Assembly (NCBI GenBank): GCA_013823245.1
Contig: PNLU01000005.1
Location: forward strand, 1 to 64,000
Direction: 5' to 3'
Source of the DNA: Alcanivorax sp.
Lineage (GTDB): Bacteria; Pseudomonadota; Gammaproteobacteria; Pseudomonadales; Alcanivoracaceae
DNA: 64,000 bases
Numbering within the stretch: the first letter of the stretch is position 1; the number at the start of each line of letters is the position of its first letter. Below, one piece after another: positions 27,549 to 36,964 of the stretch. The notes below the pieces were generated by a model that saw only the letters and a list, made by a program, of their open reading frames with translations, ran no database searches and had not been told where the DNA came from. The position numbers were made by a program, and so were the translations under genes.

Positions 27549-27577
27549 AATGGGTTTAAAGATACCCCTTTCGGGTA
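27542..27577 (-). promoter_or_regulatory. Two TACCC-N5-GGGT operators at the MNT/HEPN promoter
   Basis: TACCC-ATAAT-GGGTT (27542-27556) and TACCC-CTTTC-GGGTA (27563-27577). Their centres are 21 bp apart, two helical turns, and they overlap the start of the winged-helix nucleotidyltransferase gene. Good candidates for its autoregulatory sites. Confidence 0.6.
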
Positions 27578-27598
27578 TATTGGGCAAGCGTTGAGCTT

Positions 27599-27608
27599 TT
27601 GTCTACAA
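27599..27608. promoter_or_regulatory. PrpR-type GntR operator, distal
   Basis: TTGTCTACAA, the TTGT-N2-ACAA palindrome typical of FCD-type GntR regulators. An identical copy is at 27661. It lies between the divergent MNT gene and prpR. Confidence 0.55.
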
Positions 27609-27660
27609 TCCACTTGCATTCCCCCTTCCGAGACTCTACAGTCACGCTCCGAACCCCCAA

Positions 27661-27670
27661 TTGTCTACAA
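27661..27670. promoter_or_regulatory. PrpR-type GntR operator, proximal
   Basis: TTGTCTACAA, 14 bp before the prpR start and identical to the copy at 27599. The pair suggests autoregulation of the prp operon. Confidence 0.6.
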
Positions 27671-27684
27671 TCGGGTCGTGACTC

Positions 27685-28371
27685 ATGGAAGCCTTGCCCA
27701 CCGACGACAGCCGCACGCTGGCTGACCGGGTTTTTGCCCGGTTGCAGGACGACATCGTCCGCGGTGAGCTGTTGCCCGGCACCAAGCTGGGGGAGGCTGA
27801 ACTGGCCGCCCGCTACGGCGTCAGCCGGGGTCCGCTGCGCGAGGCTATCCGCCGGCTGGAGTCCCGCAAGCTGCTGGAGCGCGTGCCCCACGTCGGGACC
27901 CGGGTGGTCTCCCTGTCGCTCAATGACCTGATCGAGATCTACCATATCCGTGAAGCGCTGGAAGGCATGGCCGCGCGGCTTGCCGCCCAGCATATGAGCG
28001 ATGCAGAGATTGCCAGCCTGGTGGCGCTGCTGGGCCAGCACGAGCAGCAGCAGGATCTGCGTGAAGATGTGGCCTATTTCCAGCGCGAGGGTGATCTGGA
28101 CTTTCATTACCGGATCATCCAGGGCAGCCACAATCACACCCTGATCGACATGCTGATCGGCGGCATCTACCACACGGTGCGCATGTACCGGTATCAGTTT
28201 TCCACTGTCAGCAATCGGCCGCAGAAGGCCTTGCAGGAACACCGCCGTATTGCCGAGGCCCTGGAGGCCCGGGATGGCGAAATGGCCGAGATCCTCATGC
28301 GCCGGCATATCAGCCGCGCGCGCGAGAATATCGAGGCCAGCAACTCACAGACCCTGGAGCAGTCCCAATGA
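27685..28371 (+). CDS. prpR: GntR/FCD-family regulator of the methylcitrate operon
   Basis: 228 residues. N-terminal GntR winged helix ([30 protein letters not shown], about 12-80) and C-terminal FCD ligand-binding domain with metal-binding His residues ([13 protein letters not shown]). First gene of the prp operon, overlapping prpB by 4 bp. It probably represses the operon and responds to 2-methylcitrate (known for related PrpR). The gene symbol is by position. Confidence 0.85.
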   Translation: MEALPTDDSRTLADRVFARLQDDIVRGELLPGTKLGEAELAARYGVSRGPLREAIRRLESRKLLERVPHVGTRVVSLSLNDLIEIYHIREALEGMAARLAAQHMSDAEIASLVALLGQHEQQQDLREDVAYFQREGDLDFHYRIIQGSHNHTLIDMLIGGIYHTVRMYRYQFSTVSNRPQKALQEHRRIAEALEARDGEMAEILMRRHISRARENIEASNSQTLEQSQ

Positions 28372-29258
28372 GCAAACCCGTCAGCGCCGGTGCCCGCTTT
28401 CGCAAGGCCCTTGCCGAAGAGAAACCGCTACAGATCATGGGCACCATCAACGCCTACGCGGCGATGATGGCCGAGCAAACCGGCTATCGTGCCATTTATC
28501 TGTCGGGCGGCGGTGTGGCCAACGCCAGCTATGGCCTGCCAGACCTGGGCATGACCAGCATGAATGACGTGCTGGAAGACGTGCGCCGTATCTCCAGTGC
28601 CGTGGAAACGCCGCTGCTGGTGGATATCGACACCGGCTGGGGTGGCGCTTTCAACATTTCGCGCACGGTCAAGGAGATGATCAAGGCCGGTGCGGGCGCT
28701 GTGCATCTGGAAGACCAGGTGGCGCAGAAACGTTGCGGTCACCGCCCGAACAAGGAAATCGTGTCCCAGAGCGAAATGGTGGACCGCGTCAAGGCGGCGG
28801 TGGATGGCAAGACGGATGATGACTTCTTCATCATCGCGCGCACCGATGCATTCCAGAAAGACGGTCTGGAAGCCGCCATCGAGCGCTCCCGCGCCTGCAT
28901 CGAGGCTGGCGCCGACGGCATCTTCGCCGAAGCGGTGCACACGCTGGAAGATTACAAGGCGTTCAAGGAAGGGCTGGGTGGCGCACCGCTGCTGGCCAAT
29001 ATCACCGAATTCGGTGCCACGCCGCTGTTCACCCGCGAGGAACTGGCCGACGCCGGTGCCGACATGATCCTGTACCCGCTGAGCGCGTTCCGCGCCATGA
29101 ACGCGGCCGCGCTCAAGGTCTACCAGAGCATCCGCGAGCAGGGGCACCAGAAGGATGTAGTGGACATCATGCAGACGCGTATGGAGCTGTATGATTTCCT
29201 CAACTACCACGATTACGAGCAGAAGCTCGACGCGCTGTTTGCCCAGGGCAAAGGCTGA
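28368..29258 (+). CDS. prpB: 2-methylisocitrate lyase
   Basis: 296 residues, isocitrate lyase/PEP mutase superfamily. [18 protein letters not shown] near the N-terminus and the catalytic loop [19 protein letters not shown] (KRCGH, Cys catalytic) near 115-130 are typical. It cleaves 2-methylisocitrate into succinate and pyruvate. Confidence 0.96.
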   Translation: MSKPVSAGARFRKALAEEKPLQIMGTINAYAAMMAEQTGYRAIYLSGGGVANASYGLPDLGMTSMNDVLEDVRRISSAVETPLLVDIDTGWGGAFNISRTVKEMIKAGAGAVHLEDQVAQKRCGHRPNKEIVSQSEMVDRVKAAVDGKTDDDFFIIARTDAFQKDGLEAAIERSRACIEAGADGIFAEAVHTLEDYKAFKEGLGGAPLLANITEFGATPLFTREELADAGADMILYPLSAFRAMNAAALKVYQSIREQGHQKDVVDIMQTRMELYDFLNYHDYEQKLDALFAQGKG

Positions 29259-29308
29259 TTGACCAACCACCTGATTCGATCAGGACCGATTCAAGCAGGA
29301 GAAGCAAC

Positions 29309-30436
29309 ATGGCAGAAGGCAAGAAACTCAGCGGTGCAGGCCTGCGTGGCCAGGTAGCAGGCAAGACCGCTCTCTCTACCGTGGGCAAGACCGGCTCCGG
29401 GCTGACCTACCGCGGCTACGACGTGCAGGATCTGGCAGAAAACTGCCAGTTCGAGGAAGTGGCTTACCTGATCCTCAAGGGCAACCTGCCGAATCAGGCC
29501 GAGCTGGACGCCTACAAGGCCAAGCTCAAGAGCCTGCGCGGCCTGCCCCAGGCACTGAAAGAAGTGCTGGAGCGGATTCCCATGGATGCGCACCCGATGG
29601 ACGTGATGCGCACCGGCTGCTCAATGTTGGGCAATCTGGAAACGGAAACCGATTTCAGCCAGCAGGACGACGCTGCGGACCGGCTGCTGGCCGCGTTCCC
29701 GTCGATCATCTGCTACTGGTACCGCTACAGCCACGATGGTGTGAAAGTGGACGTGGAAACGGATGATGAATCCATCGGCGCCCATTTCCTGCATATGCTC
29801 CGTGGCGAGAAGCCGAACGCGCTGCACGAGCAGGTGATGAACGTCTCCCTGATCCTGTATGCCGAGCATGAGTTCAACGCGTCCACGTTCACCGCCCGTG
29901 TCTGTGCGTCCACGCTGTCCGACATTCACAGCTGCATCACCGGTGCTATCGGCTCTCTGCGTGGCCCGCTGCACGGTGGCGCCAACGAAGCGGCCATGGA
30001 CATGATCGAGAAGTTCAAGGACGCCGACCATGCCGAGCAGGAAATGATGGGCATGCTGGAGCGCAAGGAAAAGATCATGGGCTTCGGCCACGCGATCTAC
30101 AGCACTTCCGATCCGCGTAACGGCATTATCAAACAGTGGTCCGAGAAGCTGGCCAAAGACGTCGGCGATACCGTGCTGTACCCGGTATCGGTGCGTTGCG
30201 AAGAAGTGATGTGGCGCGAGAAGAAACTGTTCTGCAATGCAGACTTCTTCCATGCGTCGGCTTATCACTTCATGGGTATCCCGACCAAGCTGTTCACGCC
30301 GATCTTCGTGATGAGCCGCCTGACCGGCTGGGCCGCCCATGTGTTCGAGCAACGTGCGGACAACCGCATTATTCGCCCGAGCGCCGAGTATGTCGGTGAA
30401 GAGCCGCGCAAAGTGGCGCCGATCGCCGAGCGCTGA
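29309..30436 (+). CDS. prpC: 2-methylcitrate synthase
   Basis: 375 residues. Citrate synthase fold with GLTYRGYDVQDLAE near the N-terminus, LRGPLHGGANEAAMDM (catalytic His), GFGHAIYSTSDPRN and the final R-P-S-A-EY. The short length and the gene order separate it from GltA. It condenses propionyl-CoA with oxaloacetate. AGGAG ribosome-binding site. Confidence 0.96.
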   Translation: MAEGKKLSGAGLRGQVAGKTALSTVGKTGSGLTYRGYDVQDLAENCQFEEVAYLILKGNLPNQAELDAYKAKLKSLRGLPQALKEVLERIPMDAHPMDVMRTGCSMLGNLETETDFSQQDDAADRLLAAFPSIICYWYRYSHDGVKVDVETDDESIGAHFLHMLRGEKPNALHEQVMNVSLILYAEHEFNASTFTARVCASTLSDIHSCITGAIGSLRGPLHGGANEAAMDMIEKFKDADHAEQEMMGMLERKEKIMGFGHAIYSTSDPRNGIIKQWSEKLAKDVGDTVLYPVSVRCEEVMWREKKLFCNADFFHASAYHFMGIPTKLFTPIFVMSRLTGWAAHVFEQRADNRIIRPSAEYVGEEPRKVAPIAER

Positions 30437-30518
30437 GGCCGGCAAACTCCCCGCCCCGGACGCAGGGCGGGGAGTGTTCCGAAGACCGCCCATTCATTCT
30501 TTCCGTACGAGCCAGGCC

Positions 30519-33110
30519 ATGAATACTGAATACCGCAAGCAACTCCCCGGCACCCAACTGGATTACTTCGACACCCGCGAAGCGGTGGATGCAATCCAGC
30601 CTGGCGCCTACGACAAACTCCCGTTTACTTCGCGCGTTCTGGCCGAGCAGCTGGTGCGCCGCTGCGAGCCCGGCATGCTGACCGATGCGCTCAAGCAGCT
30701 GATCGAGCGCAAGCGTGATCTGGACTTCCCCTGGTACCCCGCGCGCGTGGTGTGTCATGACATTCTGGGACAGACCGCACTCGTGGATCTGGCGGGCCTG
30801 CGCGAGGCTATCGCGGAAGAGGGCGGTGACCCGGCCCAGGTCAATCCGGTGGTGCCGGTGCAGCTGATTGTGGATCACTCGCTGGCCGTTGAGCATCCCG
30901 GCTTTGAAGAAAATGCGTTCCAGAAGAACCGTGACGTGGAAGAACGCCGCAATGCGGACCGTTTCCACTTCATCAACTGGTGCAAGACCGCTTTCGATAA
31001 TGTGGATGTGATTCCCCCGGGCAACGGCATCATGCACCAGATCAATCTGGAAAAGATGTCGCCGGTGGTGCAGGTGCGTGACGGTGTGGCGTTCCCGGAT
31101 ACCTGTGTCGGCACCGACAGCCATACCCCCATGGTCGATGCTTTGGGCGTGATCTCTGTGGGCGTAGGCGGCCTGGAAGCCGAGAACGTGATGCTGGGCA
31201 ACCCTTCCATGATGCGGCTGCCGGATATCGTCGGCGTGGAGCTGACCGGCAAGCTCAAGCCGGGCATCACCAGCACCGACCTGGTGCTGGCCATGACCGA
31301 GTTCCTGCGCCGCGAGCGCGTGGTGGGTGCCTATCTGGAGTTCTACGGTGAAGGTGCCGACGCGCTGACCGTGGGTGACCGCGCCACCATCGCCAACATG
31401 ACACCGGAATATGGCGCCACGGCGGCCATGTTCTATATTGATGGCCAGACCATCGACTACCTGAAGCTGACCGGCCGCGAAGATGAGCAGGTGGCGCTGG
31501 TAGAGCTGTACGCGAAACACACCGGCCTGTGGGCCGACACGCTCAAGAACGCGGAGTACGAGCGCGTGCTGAAGTTCGATCTGTCCACGGTGGGCCGTAA
31601 TCTGGCCGGGCCGTCCAACCCCCATGCTCTGTTGCCGGTATCGGAATTGCAGAACCGGGGCATCGCCAAAGCGTGGGAACAGCAGGATGGGCTGATGCCC
31701 GATGGCGCGGTGATTATCGCCGCCATTACCAGCTGCACCAACACCAGCAACCCGCGCAATATGATTGCCGCCGGTCTGATCGCGCGTAACGCGAACAAGC
31801 TGGGGCTGGCCCGCAAGCCCTGGGTGAAATCTTCCCTGGCGCCGGGCTCCAAGACGGTGAAGATGTATCTGGAAGAAGCGAACCTGCTGCCAGAACTGCA
31901 AACGCTCGGTTTTGATGTGGTGGCGTTTGCCTGCACCACCTGTAACGGTATGAGCGGCGCACTGGACCCGAAGATCCAGCAGGAAGTGGTGGAGCGTGAC
32001 CTCTACGCCACGGCGGTGCTCTCGGGCAACCGCAACTTCGACGGCCGTATTCACCCCTACGCCAAGCAGGCGTTTCTGGCGTCGCCGCCGCTGGTGGTGG
32101 CCTACGCCATTGCGGGGACCATTCGCTTCGATATCGAGAAAGATGTGCTGGGCCATGATCAGGATGGCAATCCGGTTACGCTGAAAGATATCTGGCCCTC
32201 GGACGAAGAGATTGATGCCATCGTCAAGGCGGCGGTGAAGCCGGAGCAGTTCCGTCAGACCTATATTCCGATGTTCGAGAAAAAAGGCAGCGAAGAACGG
32301 GCCATCAGCCCGCTGTATGAGTGGCGCCCGATGTCCACCTATATTCGTCGCCCGCCCTATTGGGAAGGCAATATGGCCAGCCAGCGTGCCCTGAAAGGCA
32401 TGCGGCCGTTGGCGGTGCTGCCGGATAACATCACCACGGATCACCTGTCGCCGTCCAATGCCATCCTGCTGGACAGCGCGGCCGGTGAGTACCTGGACAA
32501 GATGGGCCTGCCGGAGGAAGACTTCAACTCCTACGCCACTCACCGTGGCGACCATCTGACCGCCCAGCGCGCCACATTGGCGAACCCGAAACTTTTCAAT
32601 GAAATGGTCCGGGACGAAGACGGCAAAGTGGTACAGGGCTCGCTGGCCCGCGTTGAACCCGAAGGCAAGGTGATGCGCATGTGGGAAGCCATCGAAACCT
32701 ACATGGAGCGCAAGCAGCCGCTGATCATCATTGCCGGTGCCGATTACGGCCAGGGCTCATCCCGCGACTGGGCGGCGAAGGGTGTGGCCCTGGCGGGCGT
32801 GGAAGCGATTGTAGCGGAAGGCTTCGAGCGCATTCACCGTACCAATCTGATCGGTATGGGCGTGATGCCGTTGCAGTTCGAGGACGGCACCACTCGCAAG
32901 ACACTGGATATCGACGGTACCGAAACCTTCGACGTGGAAGGCGAGCCCGCGCCGCGGGCCATCCTGACACTGATCATTCATCGTCGGAACGGTAATGTGG
33001 AGCGGGTGCCAGTGATCTGCCGACTGGACACGGCCGAGGAAGTGTCGGTGTACAAGTCCGGCGGTATCCTGCAGAAGTTCGCGAAGGAATTCATGGCGGA
33101 GGCGAGCTGA
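30519..33110 (+). CDS. acnD: Fe-S-dependent 2-methylcitrate dehydratase AcnD
   Basis: 863 residues from the ATG at 30519 (MNTEYRKQLPGTQLDYFDTR); the ORF-track start is too early. Aconitase fold with GVCFPDTCVGTDSHT-like region, [4Fe-4S] ligands in SCTNTSN and ACTTCNG, and the swivel domain ITTDHLSPSNAI. AcnD makes 2-methyl-trans-aconitate, which PrpF then isomerises; the following prpF supports the AcnD type over PrpD. Confidence 0.95.
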   Translation: MNTEYRKQLPGTQLDYFDTREAVDAIQPGAYDKLPFTSRVLAEQLVRRCEPGMLTDALKQLIERKRDLDFPWYPARVVCHDILGQTALVDLAGLREAIAEEGGDPAQVNPVVPVQLIVDHSLAVEHPGFEENAFQKNRDVEERRNADRFHFINWCKTAFDNVDVIPPGNGIMHQINLEKMSPVVQVRDGVAFPDTCVGTDSHTPMVDALGVISVGVGGLEAENVMLGNPSMMRLPDIVGVELTGKLKPGITSTDLVLAMTEFLRRERVVGAYLEFYGEGADALTVGDRATIANMTPEYGATAAMFYIDGQTIDYLKLTGREDEQVALVELYAKHTGLWADTLKNAEYERVLKFDLSTVGRNLAGPSNPHALLPVSELQNRGIAKAWEQQDGLMPDGAVIIAAITSCTNTSNPRNMIAAGLIARNANKLGLARKPWVKSSLAPGSKTVKMYLEEANLLPELQTLGFDVVAFACTTCNGMSGALDPKIQQEVVERDLYATAVLSGNRNFDGRIHPYAKQAFLASPPLVVAYAIAGTIRFDIEKDVLGHDQDGNPVTLKDIWPSDEEIDAIVKAAVKPEQFRQTYIPMFEKKGSEERAISPLYEWRPMSTYIRRPPYWEGNMASQRALKGMRPLAVLPDNITTDHLSPSNAILLDSAAGEYLDKMGLPEEDFNSYATHRGDHLTAQRATLANPKLFNEMVRDEDGKVVQGSLARVEPEGKVMRMWEAIETYMERKQPLIIIAGADYGQGSSRDWAAKGVALAGVEAIVAEGFERIHRTNLIGMGVMPLQFEDGTTRKTLDIDGTETFDVEGEPAPRAILTLIIHRRNGNVERVPVICRLDTAEEVSVYKSGGILQKFAKEFMAEAS

Positions 33111-33112
33111 CC

Positions 33113-34291
33113 ATGACGCATCAGCCACAGATCAGGATTCCTGCCACTTACATGCGCGGTGGCACCAGCAAGGGCGTGTTCTTCAGCCTGACGGATCTGC
33201 CGCCTGCTGCGCAGGTGGCAGGCGCCGCGCGCGACGCCTTGCTGCTGCGTGTCATCGGCAGCCCGGACCCCTATGGCAAACACACCGACGGCATGGGCGG
33301 CGCCACCTCGAGCACCAGCAAGACAGTGATCCTGTCGCACAGCGAGCGGCCCGGTCATGACGTGGATTACCTGTTCGGCCAGGTTTCCATCGACAAGCCC
33401 TTTATCGACTGGAGCGGTAATTGCGGCAACCTGACGGCCGCCGTGGGCGCCTTCGCCATCAGTAATGGCCTGGTGGCGGCCGATCGTATTCCGCAAAACG
33501 GTGTCTGCGTGGTGCGCATCTGGCAGGCGAATATCGAGAAGACCATTATCGCCCATGTGCCGATCACAGACGGCGCGGTGCAGGAAACCGGCGATTTCGA
33601 ACTGGACGGGGTGACGTTCCCGGCGGCCGAGGTGCAGATCGAGTTCATGGACCCGGCAGACGGGGAGGGTGCCATGTTCCCCACCGGCAATCTGGTGGAT
33701 GATCTGGAAGTGCCCGGCGTGGGCACTCTGAAAGCCACCTTGATCAACGCCGGGATTCCGACCGTGTTCGTCAATGCGGAGGATATCGGCTATCAGGGCA
33801 CCGAGCTGCAGGGCGATATCAACGAAGATCGCAAGGCGCTGGCCATGTTCGAGACGATCCGCGCCTACGGTGCCTTGCGCATGGGGCTGATTCAGGATCT
33901 GAAGGAAGCCGAGGCACGTCAGCATACCCCCAAGGTAGCGTTTGTTGCCGGGCCCAAGGCCTACACGGCGTCAAGCGGCAAGACCGTTGAAGCGGGCGAT
34001 ATCGACCTGCTGGTGCGTGCGCTGTCCATGGGCAAGCTGCATCACGCCATGATGGGTACGGCGGCGGTGGCCATTGGCACCGCCGCCGCCATTCCCGGCA
34101 CGCTGGTGAATCTGGCGGCCGGCGGCGGCGCGCGTACCGCGGTGCGTTTCGGGCATCCGTCGGGCACCTTGCGTGTGGGGGCGGAAGCACGCCAGGACGG
34201 TAGCGACTGGGTGGTGACCAAGGCGATCATGAGCCGTAGCGCGCGGGTGTTGATGGAAGGGGCTGTGCGCGTGCCGGGTGAAGTGGTGTAG
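33113..34291 (+). CDS. prpF: 2-methylaconitate isomerase PrpF
   Basis: 392 residues, diaminopimelate epimerase-like fold. MRGGTSKGVFF near residue 15 and WSGNCGNLTAAVGAFAI near 101 carry the conserved active-site regions. It converts the AcnD product to cis-2-methylaconitate. Starts 3 bp after acnD and ends the operon; a REP-like hairpin follows. Confidence 0.95.
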   Translation: MTHQPQIRIPATYMRGGTSKGVFFSLTDLPPAAQVAGAARDALLLRVIGSPDPYGKHTDGMGGATSSTSKTVILSHSERPGHDVDYLFGQVSIDKPFIDWSGNCGNLTAAVGAFAISNGLVAADRIPQNGVCVVRIWQANIEKTIIAHVPITDGAVQETGDFELDGVTFPAAEVQIEFMDPADGEGAMFPTGNLVDDLEVPGVGTLKATLINAGIPTVFVNAEDIGYQGTELQGDINEDRKALAMFETIRAYGALRMGLIQDLKEAEARQHTPKVAFVAGPKAYTASSGKTVEAGDIDLLVRALSMGKLHHAMMGTAAVAIGTAAAIPGTLVNLAAGGGARTAVRFGHPSGTLRVGAEARQDGSDWVVTKAIMSRSARVLMEGAVRVPGEVV

Positions 34292-34306
34292 ATGCTGGTA
34301 GATGCT

Positions 34307-34332
34307 GGGCTGAGCACCCGCGAAGCCCAGCA
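34307..34332 (+). repeat. Single REP-like unit after prpF
   Basis: Matches the left arm of the inverted repeat at 26449 in 24 of 26 positions. It forms a perfect 8-bp stem GCTGGGCT / AGCCCAGC (34304-34331) and probably ends prp transcription. Preceded by an imperfect 10-bp direct repeat (TAGATGCTGG). Confidence 0.7.
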
Positions 34333-34516
34333 CCCCTCCATATCAACGACTACGCACGCCAAGTTAAACTTACCTTTCCTTTTTTGCTCTTTCTGTAATC
34401 TTTCTCCTGCAAAAAATGACCGAAATGTATGACAGCATTTTGTGCTGCCGGTCACACCAGTAATTCTCCTGTTTATTCATCCTCTGAGCTCCATCCATAA
34501 CGAGGGAGCGAAAATA

Positions 34517-34831
34517 ATGGCAGAGGATGCCGTCAACTATTACGTCTATGTAGCGACCAACCGATATCATTCCCGTCTCTATACCAGCACAGCTCGCGAT
34601 CTGCGCGGCCGCATGAAGGATCATCGCCGTGTTGCGGAGCAGGCCTTCGGTGGCCCTGAAGGGTGCAAGAAGCTGATCTACTTTCGCGGCACCCAATATA
34701 TGCATCAGGCGTTGTTCATTGAACGCAAGTTGCGCACTACACCGCGCCAGGCGCTGATTCGGCTGATCAACGAACAGAATCCGGAGTGGCGCGATCTGAG
34801 CAGCGAGGTGCCGGTAACGCCTCGGAAGTAG
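34517..34831 (+). CDS. GIY-YIG-like protein, degenerate motif
   Basis: 104 residues from the ATG at 34517 with a GGGAG site. YYVYVATNRYHSRLYTS aligns with the GIY-YIG strand pair, but the second Y-I-G reads Y-T-S. The conserved Arg (DLRGRMKDHR) and Glu (FIERKLR) are kept. It is of UPF0213-like size. It may be a nuclease or an inactivated relative. It stands just before twin operon A and may be unrelated to it. Confidence 0.7.
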   Translation: MAEDAVNYYVYVATNRYHSRLYTSTARDLRGRMKDHRRVAEQAFGGPEGCKKLIYFRGTQYMHQALFIERKLRTTPRQALIRLINEQNPEWRDLSSEVPVTPRK

Positions 34832-34893
34832 ATGGCGTGCACCGACAACTCTCTGGCACTTTTTCCCTGTTTTTATAAATATCCGCATTTCTC

Positions 34894-34926
34894 CGCTGGC
34901 AGATATTCGCATGGAAGCTGCCAGCG
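34894..34926 (+). promoter_or_regulatory. Leader stem-loop of twin operon A
   Basis: A perfect 9-bp stem CGCTGGCAG / CTGCCAGCG with a 15-nt loop. It ends 44 nt before the GTG start of the first gene, exactly the same distance as in operon B. Confidence 0.5.
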
Positions 34927-34970
34927 GCCATGGCTAGTCTGCACCTGACGCATTACAAGAATAATAAACG

Positions 34971-36311
34971 GTGCATAACATGGTCAGGCCGTCCCTCCTC
35001 ATGCTTTGCCTTGCCCAATGCTGCATGTCGGCATCAGCCAGCATGGTGCCGCTTGAAGAATCCGAGCTCTCCGACGTATCCGGTAGCGGGCTGGCGCTGG
35101 GTTTCGAGGACTTGCGCGTGGTGATGTCGCCCACGGGCTATATCGAGGCCACCGGTGCCAATGTCCTGCCAAACCTGCCTTATAAACGTGCCGATGCCCG
35201 CTGGTATGGTGTCAGCCTGACTGCGGCTTCCAGTGCCGGGGGAGACGGCTATCACTTCGATGGCACACCTTGCGTGAGCAACGACATCAGTTGTCCGATT
35301 TCCGCACAGGGCTTTCTGGTACCCAACGACAACCCGCTGATTCTGCGGGTGTGGGATTATCAGGGCACCAGTAGCAGCGGACGGCAGTACCTGCGCCGTG
35401 ATGGCACGGGCACAGATGTACCCACCGTACTCGAACTGTTGTTCCCGGACTGGCATCAGCCTTTGAAAGGTGCCTTCTGGGGTGAGATCGCGGTGGGACT
35501 GGACCAGGGTATTGCCGCTGAAGGCGGTACCGCCAGCGGTCATTATCTGCAGAGCCTGACGATTCTGGATAACGTGTCGCTGGCCGGAACCAATGTCCGC
35601 TGGATGCAGTTCGATCAGCGCACCAACCCCTCAGCGGTCTCGGATACGACCTTCGGGCTCACCGCCAATCTGCGGATTACCGGTGACATGCGCTTCGCCG
35701 TCAACCAGGCGGAAGGCAGCGAAAACCGTTTGGGTATGGTGCCAAGCTTTACCCATCGGGAGGGGCTGTACTTTACCGATGTCGATACCTTCCTGCCGCT
35801 GGGCTCGCTGCACTATCAGGCACTGATTGGTGATCAGGTGCCGGGGGGCGGTGATTTTATCCTCGAGCTGACCGGTATCCCGAATGTCGAGGCGGTGTGG
35901 CAGGACTTCTATGCCCATGCCCCCGGAGTGGCCACGCATCTGGGCTACGAGCGCAACAATCGCCCGGAGCGCTACGGCGAGACGCACGGCCACTGGCGTA
36001 TCGGCGATCAGGACCCCTCGACCAATACCTGTATGTCCCCCGGTAATTGCCCCGGCCAGAGCGGTATTGTCTTCCGCTCGGCGGGCGAAGCGTCGACGTT
36101 CACGGTGTTCTCAGACCGCCCCAGCGAAAACATCAATGCCTGGGAGAGCAACTGTACCGGCGCGGATAGCTGCAACCCGCCGCCACGCCTCGATAATCCA
36201 CGAAACAGCACGGCCTACCATCAGGTCAACCTGGGTGACGTCAACGTGGAGGGCATCCTCATGCAGCAGCTGCGCATAACGACCTGCTCAACGGTTAACG
36301 GAGCCTGCTGA
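34971..36311 (+). CDS. Twin operon A, gene 1: secreted protein of the 450-residue family
   Basis: 446 residues from GTG at 34971 (ATG at 34980 is possible; the GTG matches the position of the paralogue's start). Signal peptide then MVPLEESELSDVSGSGLALG, the leader-like motif. It is clearly related to the gene at 40425: shared ADARWYG/GDARYYG, PTVLELL/PTVMELI, AFWGE, YF..VD.FLPLG.LHYQ and GDF..ELT.IPN. No enzyme motif seen. C-terminus ITTCSTVNGAC has two Cys. Secreted or surface exposed; function unknown. Confidence 0.75.
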   Translation: MHNMVRPSLLMLCLAQCCMSASASMVPLEESELSDVSGSGLALGFEDLRVVMSPTGYIEATGANVLPNLPYKRADARWYGVSLTAASSAGGDGYHFDGTPCVSNDISCPISAQGFLVPNDNPLILRVWDYQGTSSSGRQYLRRDGTGTDVPTVLELLFPDWHQPLKGAFWGEIAVGLDQGIAAEGGTASGHYLQSLTILDNVSLAGTNVRWMQFDQRTNPSAVSDTTFGLTANLRITGDMRFAVNQAEGSENRLGMVPSFTHREGLYFTDVDTFLPLGSLHYQALIGDQVPGGGDFILELTGIPNVEAVWQDFYAHAPGVATHLGYERNNRPERYGETHGHWRIGDQDPSTNTCMSPGNCPGQSGIVFRSAGEASTFTVFSDRPSENINAWESNCTGADSCNPPPRLDNPRNSTAYHQVNLGDVNVEGILMQQLRITTCSTVNGAC

Positions 36312-36964
36312 TGACGAGACGATACCGCTCGATAACGATGGCAGCGGTTCTTACTGTGACAGCTTCCATCAGCAATGCCATGCAGCCTCTGGATGATGCC
36401 GCGCTGGCTGCCGTGTCAGGGCAGGAAGGGGCAGTACTGGAGATCAGTTTGCGCTGGAATACGGACGCACATGGTGCGCCGCGCACCGAACTGCCGGAAG
36501 CAGAGCGCCGTTTTGCCTTGCGTTATGACGGGCGCCCGCATGACTGGCTGGTGGCGACGGATTTCTACCTGTATCTGGATATTCCTGCCTTGAGTATCGA
36601 CTCCGGAGACGGCCCGACATTGGCCGAATACCAGTCGATGCCAGCCTATAACGCCCCTGGCAAGTCATCAAAACTTGGCAGCTTTGATCCATACGGCACG
36701 CCACTTGTCGAGCTCGGCTTCAGCGAAGGGCTGTATCTGGGCATGAACAATGGCATAGCAATAACCCGCGACATTCTTAGCGGCGGCGACATTCAGGAGT
36801 ATGGCTGGGAACGTCAAGACCTGACCCCCTTTGTCGGTATTCGTATCGGCGATTCAGCGAATCAGCCGGGCTCTGCAACACCTGTTGTGGGGACTGGCAC
36901 CGGGCCGACGCATTTGCGTCTGGACGGCACGGTGCACTTCTTCGGTTTCGGGGCTGAGCTATGA
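36311..36964 (+). CDS. Twin operon A, gene 2: small secreted protein
   Basis: 217 residues. The ATG overlaps the stop of gene 1 by 1 bp (TGATG). Signal peptide ending SNA, then MQPLDDAALAAVSGQEGAVLEI, the leader-like motif. It ends HFFGFGAEL, comparable to NFFMYGF in its counterpart at 41777; otherwise similarity is weak. No known domain. Translation coupled on both sides. Confidence 0.7.
   Translation: MTRRYRSITMAAVLTVTASISNAMQPLDDAALAAVSGQEGAVLEISLRWNTDAHGAPRTELPEAERRFALRYDGRPHDWLVATDFYLYLDIPALSIDSGDGPTLAEYQSMPAYNAPGKSSKLGSFDPYGTPLVELGFSEGLYLGMNNGIAITRDILSGGDIQEYGWERQDLTPFVGIRIGDSANQPGSATPVVGTGTGPTHLRLDGTVHFFGFGAEL

Noticed and set aside
30369-32555. 728-residue minus-strand ORF opposite acnD
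   Set aside because: Shadow of acnD caused by high GC at third positions; no motifs.
34854-34869. Possible sigma-54 promoter (TGGCAC) before operon A
   Set aside because: The -12 half is CCCTG instead of TTGCA, so the match is only to the -24 box.
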